A DNA stretch of 64,000 bases from contig NW_001799033.1 of the NCBI RefSeq assembly GCF_000165425.1, forward strand, positions 562,611 through 626,610. The letters are read 5' to 3'. Below, in pieces: positions 1-10,790 of the stretch (positions are counted from its first letter, which is position 1; every line of letters begins with the position of its first letter). This DNA is from Paramecium tetraurelia (Eukaryota > Ciliophora > Oligohymenophorea > Peniculida > Parameciidae). The notes beneath the pieces were generated by a model. The model had not been told where the DNA came from and ran no database searches. It worked only from the letters and a program-made list of their open reading frames with translations. A program made the translations under genes and the position numbers.

Positions 1-337
1 AATTCCAGCAATTATAATAGCACAAACAAACAAAAATAGGCTACTCCTATCGCTTAAAATAATAAAAAGGCTAGCAAGTAACCTTAGCAAGTGAAAACTT
101 CGTAAGCAAAGGCTAAGACATAATAGGATGAATTAGTGTTTACAATTAAGATGAGCAAGGAAGTATTATTGAATTATTAATAAAAATAGGAATATTTGTA
201 ATATATACAAGCTAAATAAAAATAGAGATGACTGTTTGAATTATTTATATATAATTAAAAATTACGTTAAAAATAATGTTTCAGAAGATGCTCAATTAAT
301 AATTGAAGAAATAAGTACAGAAATGTGTATAAAATGA
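1..337 (+). CDS. 5'-truncated coding exons of unknown protein, possibly N-terminus of the downstream kinase
   Basis: Frame 1 is open from the window edge. A canonical 28-nt intron (198-225) keeps it open through a segment rich in Asp, Asn, Tyr and Ile that ends at TGA 335-337. The upstream part is Gln/Lys-rich, so the true start lies outside the window. A 33-nt GT-AG intron at 325-357 (donor GTGTAT) would skip this TGA and join the frame directly to the kinase at 383. I cannot decide between a separate gene ending at 337 and an N-terminal extension of the kinase. No domain is recognised. Confidence 0.4.
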
Positions 338-382
338 TAGTCTGATGAATAAAATAGAAGAGTAGTTACGGAAGTCGAAGAA

Positions 383-1785
383 ATGGATAAGGAGATCAAA
401 ACACTATAAGACATTTCAAACCTTAAAGCTCGTTTAAAAATGAATCAAATGGCCAAATAGACTTTTAAGAAAAATAAGGATGAACCTACAACATCTATTT
501 ATGTAGGAAAGCTTGATAATCCGCTGAAATCATTCCAATAATAGACAATTAAAAAATAATCTCGAAAACCTCTTTCAATTGAAAAGAATAGCACTAAGTC
601 CGTGTTAATGCCAGCATCAACTGAGAGATTTGATTATAGCAATTTTACTTATACAAATCTAAAAGTTGTAGGCAGTGGATCTTTCGGAGTAGTTTACAAA
701 GTAAAATTATTAAATATTTGCAGGCTAAAGTGAATGAGACTGGAGAAATAGTTGCTATCAAAAAGGTGTTGCAAGATAGGAGATATAAAAATAGAGAACT
801 ATAAATACTACAAGAATTAGATCATTAAAATGTGTTGAAGATGAAACATGCCTTCTACACACCAGCAGAGAGCAAAGATGAAAGTTATTTAAATGTAGTA
901 ATGGAGTACTTCTAAGACACTCTATATTCCTACAATAAATCATTTATTAAGGATTTTAAGAAGATGCCTGATCTTTTAGTTAAGATTTTTAGTTATCAAT
1001 TATTGAGATCTATCGCGTATTTACTATTAATAAAAATTAGTTACATTTCTATCTTAGGAATATGTCATAGAGATATCAAACCTCACAATGTTTTAGTTAA
1101 TCCAGAAACCAATAAGTTGTAGTTATGCGATTTTGGAAGTGCCAAGAGACTAATTGCAGGGGAACCAAATATTGCTTATATATGTTCAAGATGCTACAGA
1201 GCCCCTGAACTCATATTTGGAGCAACTGATTATAACACATAAATAGATGTTTGGTCTGTAGGCTGTGTCATAGCTGAATTAATCAATGGGGAACCACTAT
1301 TCTTAGGAGATTCGGCTGTTGATTAAATGGTTGAAATTGTAAAAGTGCTTGGAACTCCTTCTAGGGATTAAATTTTAAGCATGAATAAAAACTACGATAT
1401 GTAATAATATCAATTTGCTACTATAAAATAAAGAGATTGGAGAAGAGTACAAATATAGTATATATATTGATTAGGTATTGAAAACTAAAGATCCCAAGGC
1501 CATAGATTTAGTTTCAAAACTTTTGACTTATTGTCCAAAAACTCGATTGACTCCTCTCCAATCTCTGACTCATCCTTATTTTGATGAGTTGAGAGAATAA
1601 AGTTCATTTAAATCAATTTAAAGCACAATAAAACTAAGTGCTTCCGATCTCTTTGAATTTTCAAATGGTATTATTATTATTTAATAAATTCAGAAGAAAT
1701 GTCTAAAATGACTTAGTAATAAATGATTACATTAATACCAGATTGGTATGCTAACACTTCGAAACCTTTAAAAACAATTTGCTGA
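383..1785 (+). CDS. GSK3/shaggy-type serine/threonine protein kinase
   Basis: Glycogen synthase kinase 3 family member, 433 aa from the first in-frame ATG after a TGA. The catalytic core shows the Gly loop [10 protein letters not shown], the VAIKK lysine, HRD in [13 protein letters not shown] in LCDFGSAK, and the GSK3 activation segment [19 protein letters not shown]. Four introns fit: 701-723, 1017-1040, 1447-1474 and 1668-1693; the spliced length is exactly 434 codons. GSK3 normally has two Tyr where this protein has Cys-Tyr after the Arg; the regulatory Tyr of YICS is kept. ATG 608 just before the kinase domain is an alternative start, and upstream exons (see 1-337) may extend it. GSK3 kinases phosphorylate primed substrates in the cytosol and act in signalling and ciliary control; the specific role here is inferred. 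Confidence 0.93.
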
Positions 1786-1876
1786 TTAATTATGATTATT
1801 TTTACAAAATGAATATATCAATAGAATTTTGTGTGTAATTTATGTATAAAATTCTAATTAAGATCTAATGTTAAAT

Positions 1877-2284
1877 TCAATATATATCATTAAGTTTAGG
1901 TAATCCATTGATTTTGGGTAACTTCTGGGTGCACTTCTATATATGATCATCAGCTATCTTAATATCAAAATCTCTCAAGCATCCTTTACAAAATCTTTTA
2001 GTGGAGATGACTTGCAAATATTTTGATGTGATCTGGGGTGTTTTAATTTAAGCGTTTTCAGTTTTCATTTTAATTGATTTAGGGGATGAAAATTAAGGTA
2101 AATTCTTCTTGTTTCCGATAAAGTAGTCATATCCTACTCGTTTTAATTAGGAATTAAAGACACAACGTTTTTGTTAGAAGACATCCTTACATATCTTGTA
2201 ATGGATTATCAAGCTGTCCTTATTAAACTTACGTCCACAACCTGCTGGACAGTTAATCAATTCTTCATTAAATCCCGCAGACAT
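1877..2284 (-). CDS. small C2HC-type zinc-finger protein (ZC2HC1/ZNF474-like)
   Basis: A 135-residue protein without introns. It starts MSAGFNEELINCPAGCGRKF and carries two zinc-binding modules: CPAGCGRKF with a following His and Cys near residue 12, and FCKGCLRDF with H and C near residue 105. The spacing Cys-x3-Cys(-x12-)His-x3-Cys is that of the ZC2HC1/ZNF474 family, small proteins common in ciliated organisms whose function is mostly unknown. It lies 38 bp downstream of the ARMC9-like gene on the same strand. The lysine-rich linker between the fingers has no recognised fold. The family assignment rests on finger spacing only. Confidence 0.7.
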
Positions 2285-2322
2285 TTAATTTATCAATAAT
2301 CAGTATATTATTTATCAATAAA

Positions 2323-4761
2323 TCAATGTTGATAATTGTATTACTAAATGGGAGGAGTTCTAGGTACTTTTGGTCTAGATACGAATGCCTAGGTTTATAG
2401 TTACATGTGCTTTTGATTATCATTAAACTGTGCTAGACTATCAACAATAAATGGACCTTCTAAATTGAATGATAAGAAATAATCTTTACATCTCACTGGC
2501 ATTTTTTCAATTTGAGAATCCCTCATTTGCTCTTAATAGATGGTTCTCTATTACAATTCCCTTTACATACTGGACTCCATCAAAAGTCTTTGTTATTCTG
2601 CTTATTCATTCTCTAAAGCAAATTCGTTCATTAATAATTCCTCTCCAACAACCATATCATTATTGTCTAACTCATCTTCATCATCATCATCAACTAGACA
2701 TTCTTCCTCATCTTCCAAATCATCTAAATCATTATCATCTTCCATTTATGATTGATCATTATCATCTTCATTGCTTTCTAATTTCTCAATCATGTATTAT
2801 ATTTATTTCTTGAACTTTTCTTCGATGACAGGTAATAACTTTGTTAATTTTTGAGGGATATTTAATTAATTTGCGTAATCTCTAAGTTCTATGTTGCTGA
2901 ACATTGAATAAAGTGTCCCATTTATAAAGATTCGAATTTAATCATTGGGATATTCTATTAATTCAAAAAGGACTTCAAATGCTAATTTTTTATTCATGGA
3001 TAATGCATCGCGACCCCTTGAGCTTAATGATAAATTCATAATCAATGCTGTTATATATTCATAAGTGTATTCACTCAGTATAAACTTTTCCTATTGGATA
3101 TATAGTTATGTATAATACTCTTTATAATATGGTTAATGCCACATAGATGATATTGTTATCAAGCATCCAAATCTAGCTTTATTTATGTAATGATAATTTC
3201 TGTAAAGTTCCAATTGCATTCTTTCTTTTAATTGAATCAGTCTAATCTTTTTTTACAAATTCAATTAATAGTTTTATTAGAAAAGAATTTGAAGTCAAAT
3301 AAATTCTACCATAGTAATCTGAAGCCAAAGCGTTCATTAATTTTAACGTTTAACATTAAATTATAGGAGCCACCTTAAACATTAAATGTTAGGCTAAAAT
3401 AATATTTCTCTAATGTGTTCCTATCAAATCATGAGTTTAGTATGCAACTACCACTGCTCTTCTTTCCAAAGCACTTCTAGCTCTCGTGATTCTCCATCTC
3501 AATGCTTATAATACAGTGGCAATCAATACTGAATTTTGCGACTTTGTGAACAACAAAATAAGTTTTTCATAGTTTAAAGGAAGATACTCTTCTATAGACT
3601 GCTAAACTGGATTCATTTCTATAAATAGTGTTATAACCACAGTATACATTGCTAATTTGTAATTTCAGATAAATCATGATCCGGTTAATTATTGTTATTA
3701 AACGGAGAAATGTCTTCTAATCTATCCACTTATTCCTCAAAATTCTAACCTAGGAATTTATCAAAAATTGCAATATTTTATTTGAATTGTTATATCTATT
3801 CTGGTATCTTGCTGTTGTTCTCTATGTATTTCATCATTTCTTTCTGTGTTTTCAACAATTCTCCTGACAACTAAAACCATTTTTGTTAGACTTCAATCAA
3901 ATTTTACTATGCTAGATGATTCAACTCTTGCAAAGCTTAAATCTGTTGGTTGTTCTTCTTTTTGAGTTCCATATTTTCTTATTGCAATTACTTTATTTCT
4001 ATAATTCTATTTTGATCATCTTTTTGTTGATAATTTACAGATCCTTCTTTAGACAGAACCAATCTTTTTAAAATACAACCATATTGATCAGATCCATAGA
4101 TGGATTGGATGAATTCCTTTAATTTAATTCTTAGATTAGATATCCATTCATGAGTAAATAGATGCTAGAAGGATTAATGAGTTTCTGGGTTTTTCACATA
4201 AGGTAATGCATAGAAGGGAAGAACTTCGTTTGTTTTCGATAAGTCTGCTCCTTTGTTGTCTAGATAATTTTTGAGTTGATTGATTGAGTATTTATTTATT
4301 TGGCCTTTCTTTTTGAAAACTGGATGAATAGGATAGATAAAGAAATAGATCTATATATAGAATTCTAATTTCCATGAATCGTGTTCTTGTCGCTGCGAAA
4401 TCGGAATGTAGCGACTCCATGATTCAAGAAACTTATCTCTTTCTCCTTTATCAAAATGCCCCAAAATAATATGCTCGGTTTCATTACTTTGTTCAGTTGC
4501 AAATTATGATTCAATTTTGAATTGTTCCAAAGTCTTAATGCAATTAGATCTTAATAAATAATCCTAAACTATATTGTTAAGTTGTTCTACTAGATTTCCA
4601 CTTGGGTCGACCGATTTATCAACCTAAATTATATAATTTAATACTGATTAAATTGCAGATTATATTCTTTTTTAAGGAATATCATTCTTACGATTCAATC
4701 CAGAATTGCCTTTATTTCTTACATCCTTTGAGGACTAGGTTTTCCGATTATTATTATTCAT
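2323..4761 (-). CDS. ARMC9: ARMC9-like LisH and armadillo-repeat basal-body protein
   Basis: Translates to 793 aa with introns at 3091-3118 and 3619-3647. The N-terminal third contains a LisH-type helix pair followed by the ARMC9 signature (...[15 protein letters not shown]..., [10 protein letters not shown] with a Pro-Phe-rich stretch). A coiled coil covers about residues 230-330. The rest is helical armadillo repeats with [26 protein letters not shown] and the [15 protein letters not shown] segment matching the human protein's order. The C-terminus has a very acidic Asp/Glu run, encoded by the TCATCATC-rich stretch near 2665-2770. ARMC9 works at the ciliary base and tip with the TOGARAM1 module and is mutated in human Joubert syndrome; a basal-body role here is inferred from homology. 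The short acidic tail differs from the vertebrate end. Confidence 0.88.
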
Positions 4762-5226
4762 AATAACAGATATTATTAATAAATTTATTTTATTTTCTCG
4801 TTGAAACTAAACAATTATATTGTTCTTGCAATTATAATTAATAGAATAAAATCATTTAATAATCTAGCATTCATAAATAACAATCATGTAATAATAATAG
4901 TAGCATTAAGAATTAATCTAAGAAGCCTTACCAATAGATAGCATCAATATTAATAAAGAGACGCAATAATATTACAACTACAGTATTAATCATGATTAAA
5001 TAATATCAATTAATTATTGAGAACAATCTAATTTTAGAATAAATTAAAAAAAGACTGAATTCTTTAAACTGAAAATTAGAAAAGGCTACTTCTTATTGAG
5101 AAAAGGAGATTATTTTATAAAATTTCCAACATGTAGGATTATTTGAATAAATTACTTCATCCAATTTAGCTTTTGCATTTTAGTCATGAATTTTTAATAT
5201 AAACTTTTTGTCCATAGAAATGTAAA
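4762..5226. other. intergenic, 465 bp
   Basis: AT-rich spacer between the divergent ends of the ARMC9-like and RING genes. Short ciliate-code frames occur on both strands (for example a Gln-rich one starting near 4886 and an antisense one from about 5193), but none has a recognisable motif or convincing splice pattern. I see no gene here that I can defend. Confidence 0.5.
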
Positions 5227-5725
5227 TCATTTCTCTTCACTCTTCAAACCTTCCAATACATCACTTCGACAATTAGGACATTTCGTACTATGATCAAGCC
5301 AAGAAAATAAGCAAGATTAATGGAAAATATGTTTACAGGGTAGTTGTATTATCGTTTCATCTAAGATATTAATAGATTCTTACCCTTAGAGAAATTATTA
5401 CAACAAATACTGCACTACCTGTTGGATTTTCCCATCTTCATCTTCCTCAGTTTTTATTACAATTTCTTAGGTACACCTTTACCCTTCTAAAATACCTTAT
5501 CAATGTTGGTCTACCACAATTGCTGTTCCAACAACTAATAATCATAATTTGAAAGTTTTTACTAGTATCTCTTATCTATATTGATTAGCAACTATATTAA
5601 TATTGCATTAATACCTTATTCCCATCTCCTAAATTAATTATCATCAACTTCAAATTCTTATCTTTCTTATTAATCTAATATTAATCACAATGCTTACCCT
5701 ATCCTTCCTAAACTATTTATATCAT
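5227..5725 (-). CDS. RING-H2 finger protein
   Basis: A 156-residue protein with one 28-nt intron (5487-5514), starting MIQIVQEGQGKHC. The C-terminal half is a RING-H2 finger: SCWNSNCEGQRC upstream, then the segment LPCKHIFHQSCLFSWLDHST followed by KCPNCRSDV, giving the Cys-x-His-x2-His-x2-Cys...Cys-x2-Cys ligand order. RING-H2 proteins are usually E3 ubiquitin ligases that recruit an E2; substrate is unknown. A short acidic loop (EEDEDG) follows the splice site. Neither transmembrane segment nor signal peptide is visible, so a soluble ligase is likely. Three in-frame ATGs exist; the longest open form was taken. Confidence 0.75.
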
Positions 5726-6337
5726 TATCTATGTGTTTGTTCTTTTTTTTAGACTTTATTAATGCTGTTATATTAATTAATCATATTATTTCAATGTAAA
5801 ATTTTATTATAAATGTATTATTTCAATTTCAAGAAGTTTTAATTGGAGTATTTTTGATTATTGAGATTAGTTGAACGTAATTAGTTATAGGCTTCGAAAT
5901 ATCAATCCTTTCTGTTAATAGAAAATAATAACACATATCTTTTTCTATTATAAATTATTTGATATTTATAATTTGCATCAATTAAATAGATTATAATGTA
6001 AAACTTATATAATAATTACTTAATGAAAAGATTTACTTTTGAACTTAAGAGAAATTTTATTAATCATTAACAAACAAAATATTCATTTTCAAAATAAGAA
6101 ACTAAGTGTTATTAATATAAATAATATTTGATCAATTGGTAATTCATAGATATAAGAGAATTATTGAACTATACAATAATATAATATTTTGATGATAAAT
6201 TGTATATCTTTAAATGTGATATAATTTATATTTTATGATCTAACCAAGTTTACAACTAGAACAATCAGAACCCCTTTTTAAAATAATCAAGAAAAATAAT
6301 ATTGATATCCTTATAATATTATAATATTATAATATTC
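5726..6337. other. intergenic, about 610 bp, very AT-rich
   Basis: No frame with coding character. It contains poly-A/T tracts and, at about 6312-6345, a simple ATAATATT repeat ending in a perfect 14-bp palindrome (6332-6345) that includes the ATG of the next small ORF. It probably holds the promoters of the divergent RING gene and the small ORF at 6338. Confidence 0.5.
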
Positions 6338-6602
6338 ATGAATATGTATAATTATTTCAAATGAATATAATAGTTTTAGATTATTGAAATCTTAGTTTTA
6401 AGATTATAGCATAAGGGTCAGTCTTATCGAAAACTAATAGAACACTCCTTTGCTCATAAATTGGAATAGGTTTAGGAATGAATACAAGTAAATTTCTGAC
6501 TTTCATCAGATTTCAGAATATGAAAGTACCTTTTTAGCGGAATTATTTGAATTTTATAGTTCCCAACTACCTATTAAGAAATTTTTGATTTCATTGCATT
6601 GA
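6338..6602 (+). CDS. small hypothetical protein, 78 aa
   Basis: ATG 6338 followed after 8 nt by a canonical 28-nt intron (6346-6373), then an open frame ending at TGA 6600-6602; the spliced length is 79 codons exactly. The product is rich in Leu, Phe, Gln and Tyr with charged helices (RFRNEYKQISDFHQ, ESTFLAELFEFY), resembling in size and helical content small mitochondrial assembly factors, but no family motif is certain. The frame looks coding because codon use matches neighbours and the intron is typical. Function unknown. Confidence 0.5.
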
Positions 6603-7186
6603 TATTCTAGTAATATTGCAAGAAAAGTAAATTATATTGATAAGTGTAGACTACTTTAAATTATATAATATTTTTTAGATTTGTATTTACAGCCTTTTGT
6701 GCACTAGTGGCTACATGCAATTTTTTTGGTAAATCTTGTATAAGGCATTGAAAATAGAATAAGATCAATTTCAATTCCTGATTTATTTTTGATATTTCTC
6801 TATTTTTTGCTCCATAAACATAAATGGATTCTGCTTTAATCAATTAAGTAAGACTTCACACGATTGGTTTGAGAAATAAAGTAGTGGATTGATGAATATT
6901 TGATTAGATCTACTCTAATTAATACTAATTTATTACCATTGGTTTAGAGAATGATAGCCACAGCCTCTGAAAGATGAAAATTATAATAATAATACCAATA
7001 TATATATCACACTCACTTGAGGTTGTTATAATGATTAAAGGTTTTAAGAAGCATCTTAGTCATTTTGTGTATTATTTTGAGAATTATTAAATTTCATTCG
7101 ATTATAGTGTCTAATTTAAATCTTTTTTTAAATAAAAAGGACATTATCGAAAGTATGAAAATAAAAATATTTTTATTAGAATATTT
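6603..7186. other. region with an unresolved minus-strand coding signal
   Basis: About 580 bp. On the minus strand, an open frame covers roughly 6985-6860 and, through a possible 28-nt intron (6832-6859, donor GTGTGA), continues to about 6655 with protein-like text (PKKLHVATSAQKAVNTNLK). I found no in-frame start and no stop before it runs antisense into the ORF at 6338-6602, so I do not call a gene. It may be a small gene with a first exon I missed, or a decayed one. Confidence 0.3.
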
Positions 7187-8512
7187 ATGGATCAAGCTAC
7201 TTAAGATATACAAGAAAATTGGAATGAGGTAAATAAATATTGTAAATTAAAAAGCAAGTCGAAACATTCGAAGAATTAACATTAAGCAAAGATTTATTGA
7301 GAGGCATCTTCTCTTACGGTTTCGAAAGACCCTCAGCCATCTAATAAAAGGCCATTAAACCAATCATCCTTGGTAAAGACGTATTGGCACAAGCATAATC
7401 AGGTAAGCACTCTAATTTTACAATATTTTATAGGAACTGGAAAGACAGGTACATTCACAATTGGTGCTTTACAAAGAATTGACCCAAATTAGAGAAAGAC
7501 CCAAGTCATCATTTTGGCACCAGTCAGAGAATTGGCAAAGCAAATTTATGATGTTGTCAAAGGAATTGGATAATATTTAAATATTGAAGCCTTTTGTTGC
7601 ATTGGAGGAACCTCAACACAAGAAACAAGAGAGAAATGCAAATAAGGTGTGCACATCATCATTGCCACTCCAGGAAGATTGATTGACATGATGAAAAACA
7701 AATATTTGGATGCCACATTCATGAGATTATTAGTTGTTGATGAAGCTGATTAGATGTTGGATCAAGGATTCAGTGATAATTTCGCTGAAATCCTTAAAAT
7801 GGTACCAGGAGATATCTAAATTGGTATACTTTCATCATATATTCTATATAGCATTGTTTAGTGCAACATTCCCATAAGAAATTATTGAATTGAGTAAATA
7901 ATTCTTAAGAGAAGGAACAGCAAAGATTTTAGTCAAGAAAGAATAATTGACCTTGGAAGGTATTAGATAGTTCTACATTGCCATTTAATAAGAAGACCAA
8001 AAGTTCAGAGTTTTGGTTGAATTATACAAGAATCTTACAGTTTCATAATCAATCTTATTTTGCAATTCCAAAAAGACTGTCGATGATCTCCATGATAAAT
8101 TGACAGCAGAAGGATTTACAGTCAGTAAAATCCACAGTCAAATGGAATAAAAGGAAAGAGAATAAGTAATTTTATCATCTCTACTCTTTAGGTTATGTAA
8201 GAATTCAAAAAGGGAGCTGCAAGAATCCTAGTATCTACAGATCTTATGGGAAGAGGTATTGATGTTCAATAATTATCTTTGGTTATCAATTATGAATTCC
8301 CAAGACTCAAGGAATAATATATTCACAGGTATCATTCATTTAATCTATTTTTTAGAGTTGGAAGAGCTGGTAGATATGGTAGAAAGGGAGTTGCCATCAA
8401 TATGGTTGCTTAACAAGAAGCTAATCTCTTATTAGAAGTTGAAAAGTATTACAACACTAAAATTGATGAAATGCCCAAGGATTTGGCTGAAGTAGAAAAG
8501 GAATTAAGTTGA
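7187..8512 (+). CDS. eIF4A: eIF4A-type DEAD-box RNA helicase
   Basis: 395 aa after removing introns 7229-7254, 7403-7433, 7824-7851, 8166-8191 and 8329-8355. All DEAD-box motifs are in order: Q-motif upstream of [10 protein letters not shown], motif I AQSGTGKTG, motif II VDEAD, motif III SAT, and motif [15 protein letters not shown], with the eIF4A-like tail. The length equals that of eIF4A (about 400 aa), with no N- or C-terminal extension, so it is an initiation factor or its EJC paralog, unwinding mRNA 5' ends with eIF4G. Motif Ia reads APVREL where nearly all family members have APTREL. The T-to-V change sits at an RNA-contact position. Start chosen as the only ATG before the conserved Q-motif region. 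Confidence 0.95.
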
Positions 8513-8790
8513 AAAATCAGTATATGTTAAAAAGAGTATATATATTACAATAAATCGTCATTAATATATTCTTATATCGAAAAATAGGACTAAAATTAAA
8601 AGTTTAACTTCTCAAGATGAAGCTACTTTCTTGATTATACAAAAGGTAAAGATTGTAAATGAATTTCATATATAAAGAGCGTCATTTTATTATCTTTAAT
8701 TACTTTTTTGATTAATAAAATAACGAAATATACTATTGAATTACGATTACAATTATAAATATAAATCAATAAATTTATTTACAGTAGATA

Positions 8791-10143
8791 TCAATTAATT
8801 AAAGATTAGGATAATTTAGTTTTTCTTATTTGCAAATTCTGTTTCTCTGTTGCTTTTATACAAAATTTTGATTATATCTTTGATCTTTCTGTCAACTCTA
8901 TTTATTGAGCTGGCTTAAATGCTTTTGCACATTCTTAACTCTGACTTAATTATCTTTCCTTTGTGTACTATTTGATACTAATTAATTTTTTTGTTCTATT
9001 AGTTTATTATGTTGAAGGATTACTATTTATTGATTATTTCTTATTCTCATATATCGAAGGATAAAGAAAATTGACTTTCTCCTTACGATTTGAAGTGTAT
9101 TAAATATTTGACTACTTAGCTACTTCTGAGATTTTTAGAACGATTCTATTTTCATTTGTATTTATTGCCACTTAATTTATTTCATCAACTATTTTAATTT
9201 GATAATTATTATCATTTTTTATTTTTTCAACGGATTGAGTCCTTATTTAATTAACCAGTCTTCCTTGTTCCCAATTGCCTTTAATAACTTAACCATCAAA
9301 GTATATCATTTCACCATATCCATGTTTAAAATCATTCATAAACTATCCCTTATACACATTCCCATTTGCCCATTTATAAACTCCAAATCCATTTTTTTTA
9401 TCTTCTTCATAATGTCCTTAATATGAATCTGTTGGTGATTCCTCGGATCTTCTCCAAATTCCTTTCCCATAACGCAATCCTTCCTTAAAATATCCTTGGA
9501 ATAACGCTCCACTACTCCATATATACTCACCATATCCATGAGGCATGCCATTCAAATAATTTCCTTGATATTTATCTCCATTATTAAAGAACTCTTAGCC
9601 TTCTCCATTTTTCATCCATTAAAGAAAATTGCCCATATACTTATTGCCATTTTAAATGTATTCCCCAAAACCTGTGGCCTAATTAGTCTTCCATTGTCCT
9701 GAATAATACTCACCATTTAAGCCACACCATATCCCTGCATAGAGAATTCAAATTTACCTTATCCCTCTCTGATTCCCATATTCCATTCTCCTACATAATA
9801 TTCTCCATTTGCCCATATAAATTTCCCTTTTCCATGAGGTTTTCCATGAAAATAATAGCCCTCATACTGTGAACCATTTGGCAATAATTCCCATCCATAT
9901 CCATTTTTCTCATCTTCATTCCAGTGACCCTCATATCTGCGTCCATTGGATGATAAAAGAATACCTACAATTATTTAATATGCAACCTCTACCATGTTTG
10001 AGATTGTTGAATAATTATCCATAATAAAGGTAATTGTTTGCAATCCTTAGTTTAGATTTGATACTTAGAAGATCAACATAATTGTAATCCTCGAAATGAG
10101 GTTCATACCCTTTGATCTATTCTAAAGCAGTTTAATAATTCAT
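8791..10143 (-). CDS. MORN-repeat protein
   Basis: 435 aa with introns 9965-9986 (22 nt) and 9735-9757 (23 nt); both are needed to keep the repeat phase. From about residue 45 to 290 it is built of roughly ten MORN repeats of the form Y-x-G-x-W/F-x5-G-x-G (examples YEGHWNEDEKNGYG, YFHGKPHGKGKF, YKGQFMNDFKHGYG). The last 140 residues are Lys/Ser/Gln-rich and probably disordered. MORN repeats bind phospholipids or act as extended scaffolds; in ciliates many sit at basal bodies and membranes. No kinase or other catalytic domain is attached. A perfect 8-bp hairpin (10190-10209) lies about 47 bp upstream of the start. Confidence 0.85.
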
Positions 10144-10790
10144 GAAAATTATAATTCATCGGAATTATGAATAAAATATATATAGTTATAGTGAATGAAG
10201 ACATTCACTTTTATAAATTTCGTAATCCAACCATTATCTAATTTCATAAAGTGTAGTGAAGACTCTCAAACAACTAGTATTTCTCAATCAAAATTAGATA
10301 ACCGATAAAGCTTGTGTTTATAATATGATGAAGTCTATCTTTTGGCTTCAATACTTATGATATAAGAAATAAAGGAAATCTAAAAATTAATACTTGATCC
10401 TCTCTTTCCTTACTTAAAGTCAATCAGTGATTTTAATTAAAATTTGGTCCAAAATTAAGATTTATAGAAATAGTTTTACATTTCCATAATAAATAAATTT
10501 GAGAAAAGAAGTTATCCAAAATGTTTTGGAATCTTACCTTTCTTTTTAGGTTATTGATCAAAAAAAAGATTGACAACTAAATTAATTATTATTAATTTAA
10601 AAGAATAAGACTAGTTATTAAAAAATGTAGATATTTTTTTAATCTAAAGTTTAAATAAACCTAATATTGAAACAAAAGTAAAATACCATAAAATAAATTA
10701 TTATAAAATTAACCTTTACTATAAATTATTAACCACTTTGATTAAATGTTGAAATTAAAATGGTCATACAAATATTTTAATTATTATTTC
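10144..10790. other. intergenic, 647 bp, between divergent MORN and SET genes
   Basis: Presumed shared promoter region. The only structured element I see is the inverted repeat at 10190-10209. The remainder is AT-rich with no open frame of coding character. Confidence 0.5.
10190..10209. repeat. perfect inverted repeat (8-bp arms, 4-nt loop)
   Basis: AGTGAATG, loop AAGA, CATTCACT. On the minus strand it would lie in the 5' leader or promoter of the MORN gene starting at 10143. It could be a protein-binding palindrome or an mRNA hairpin; a chance match is possible but such a perfect high-content arm pair is unusual in this AT-rich spacer. Confidence 0.5.

Noticed and set aside
2660-2770. TCATCATC-rich microsatellite-like stretch
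   Set aside because: On the minus strand it encodes the acidic Asp/Glu tail of the ARMC9-like protein.
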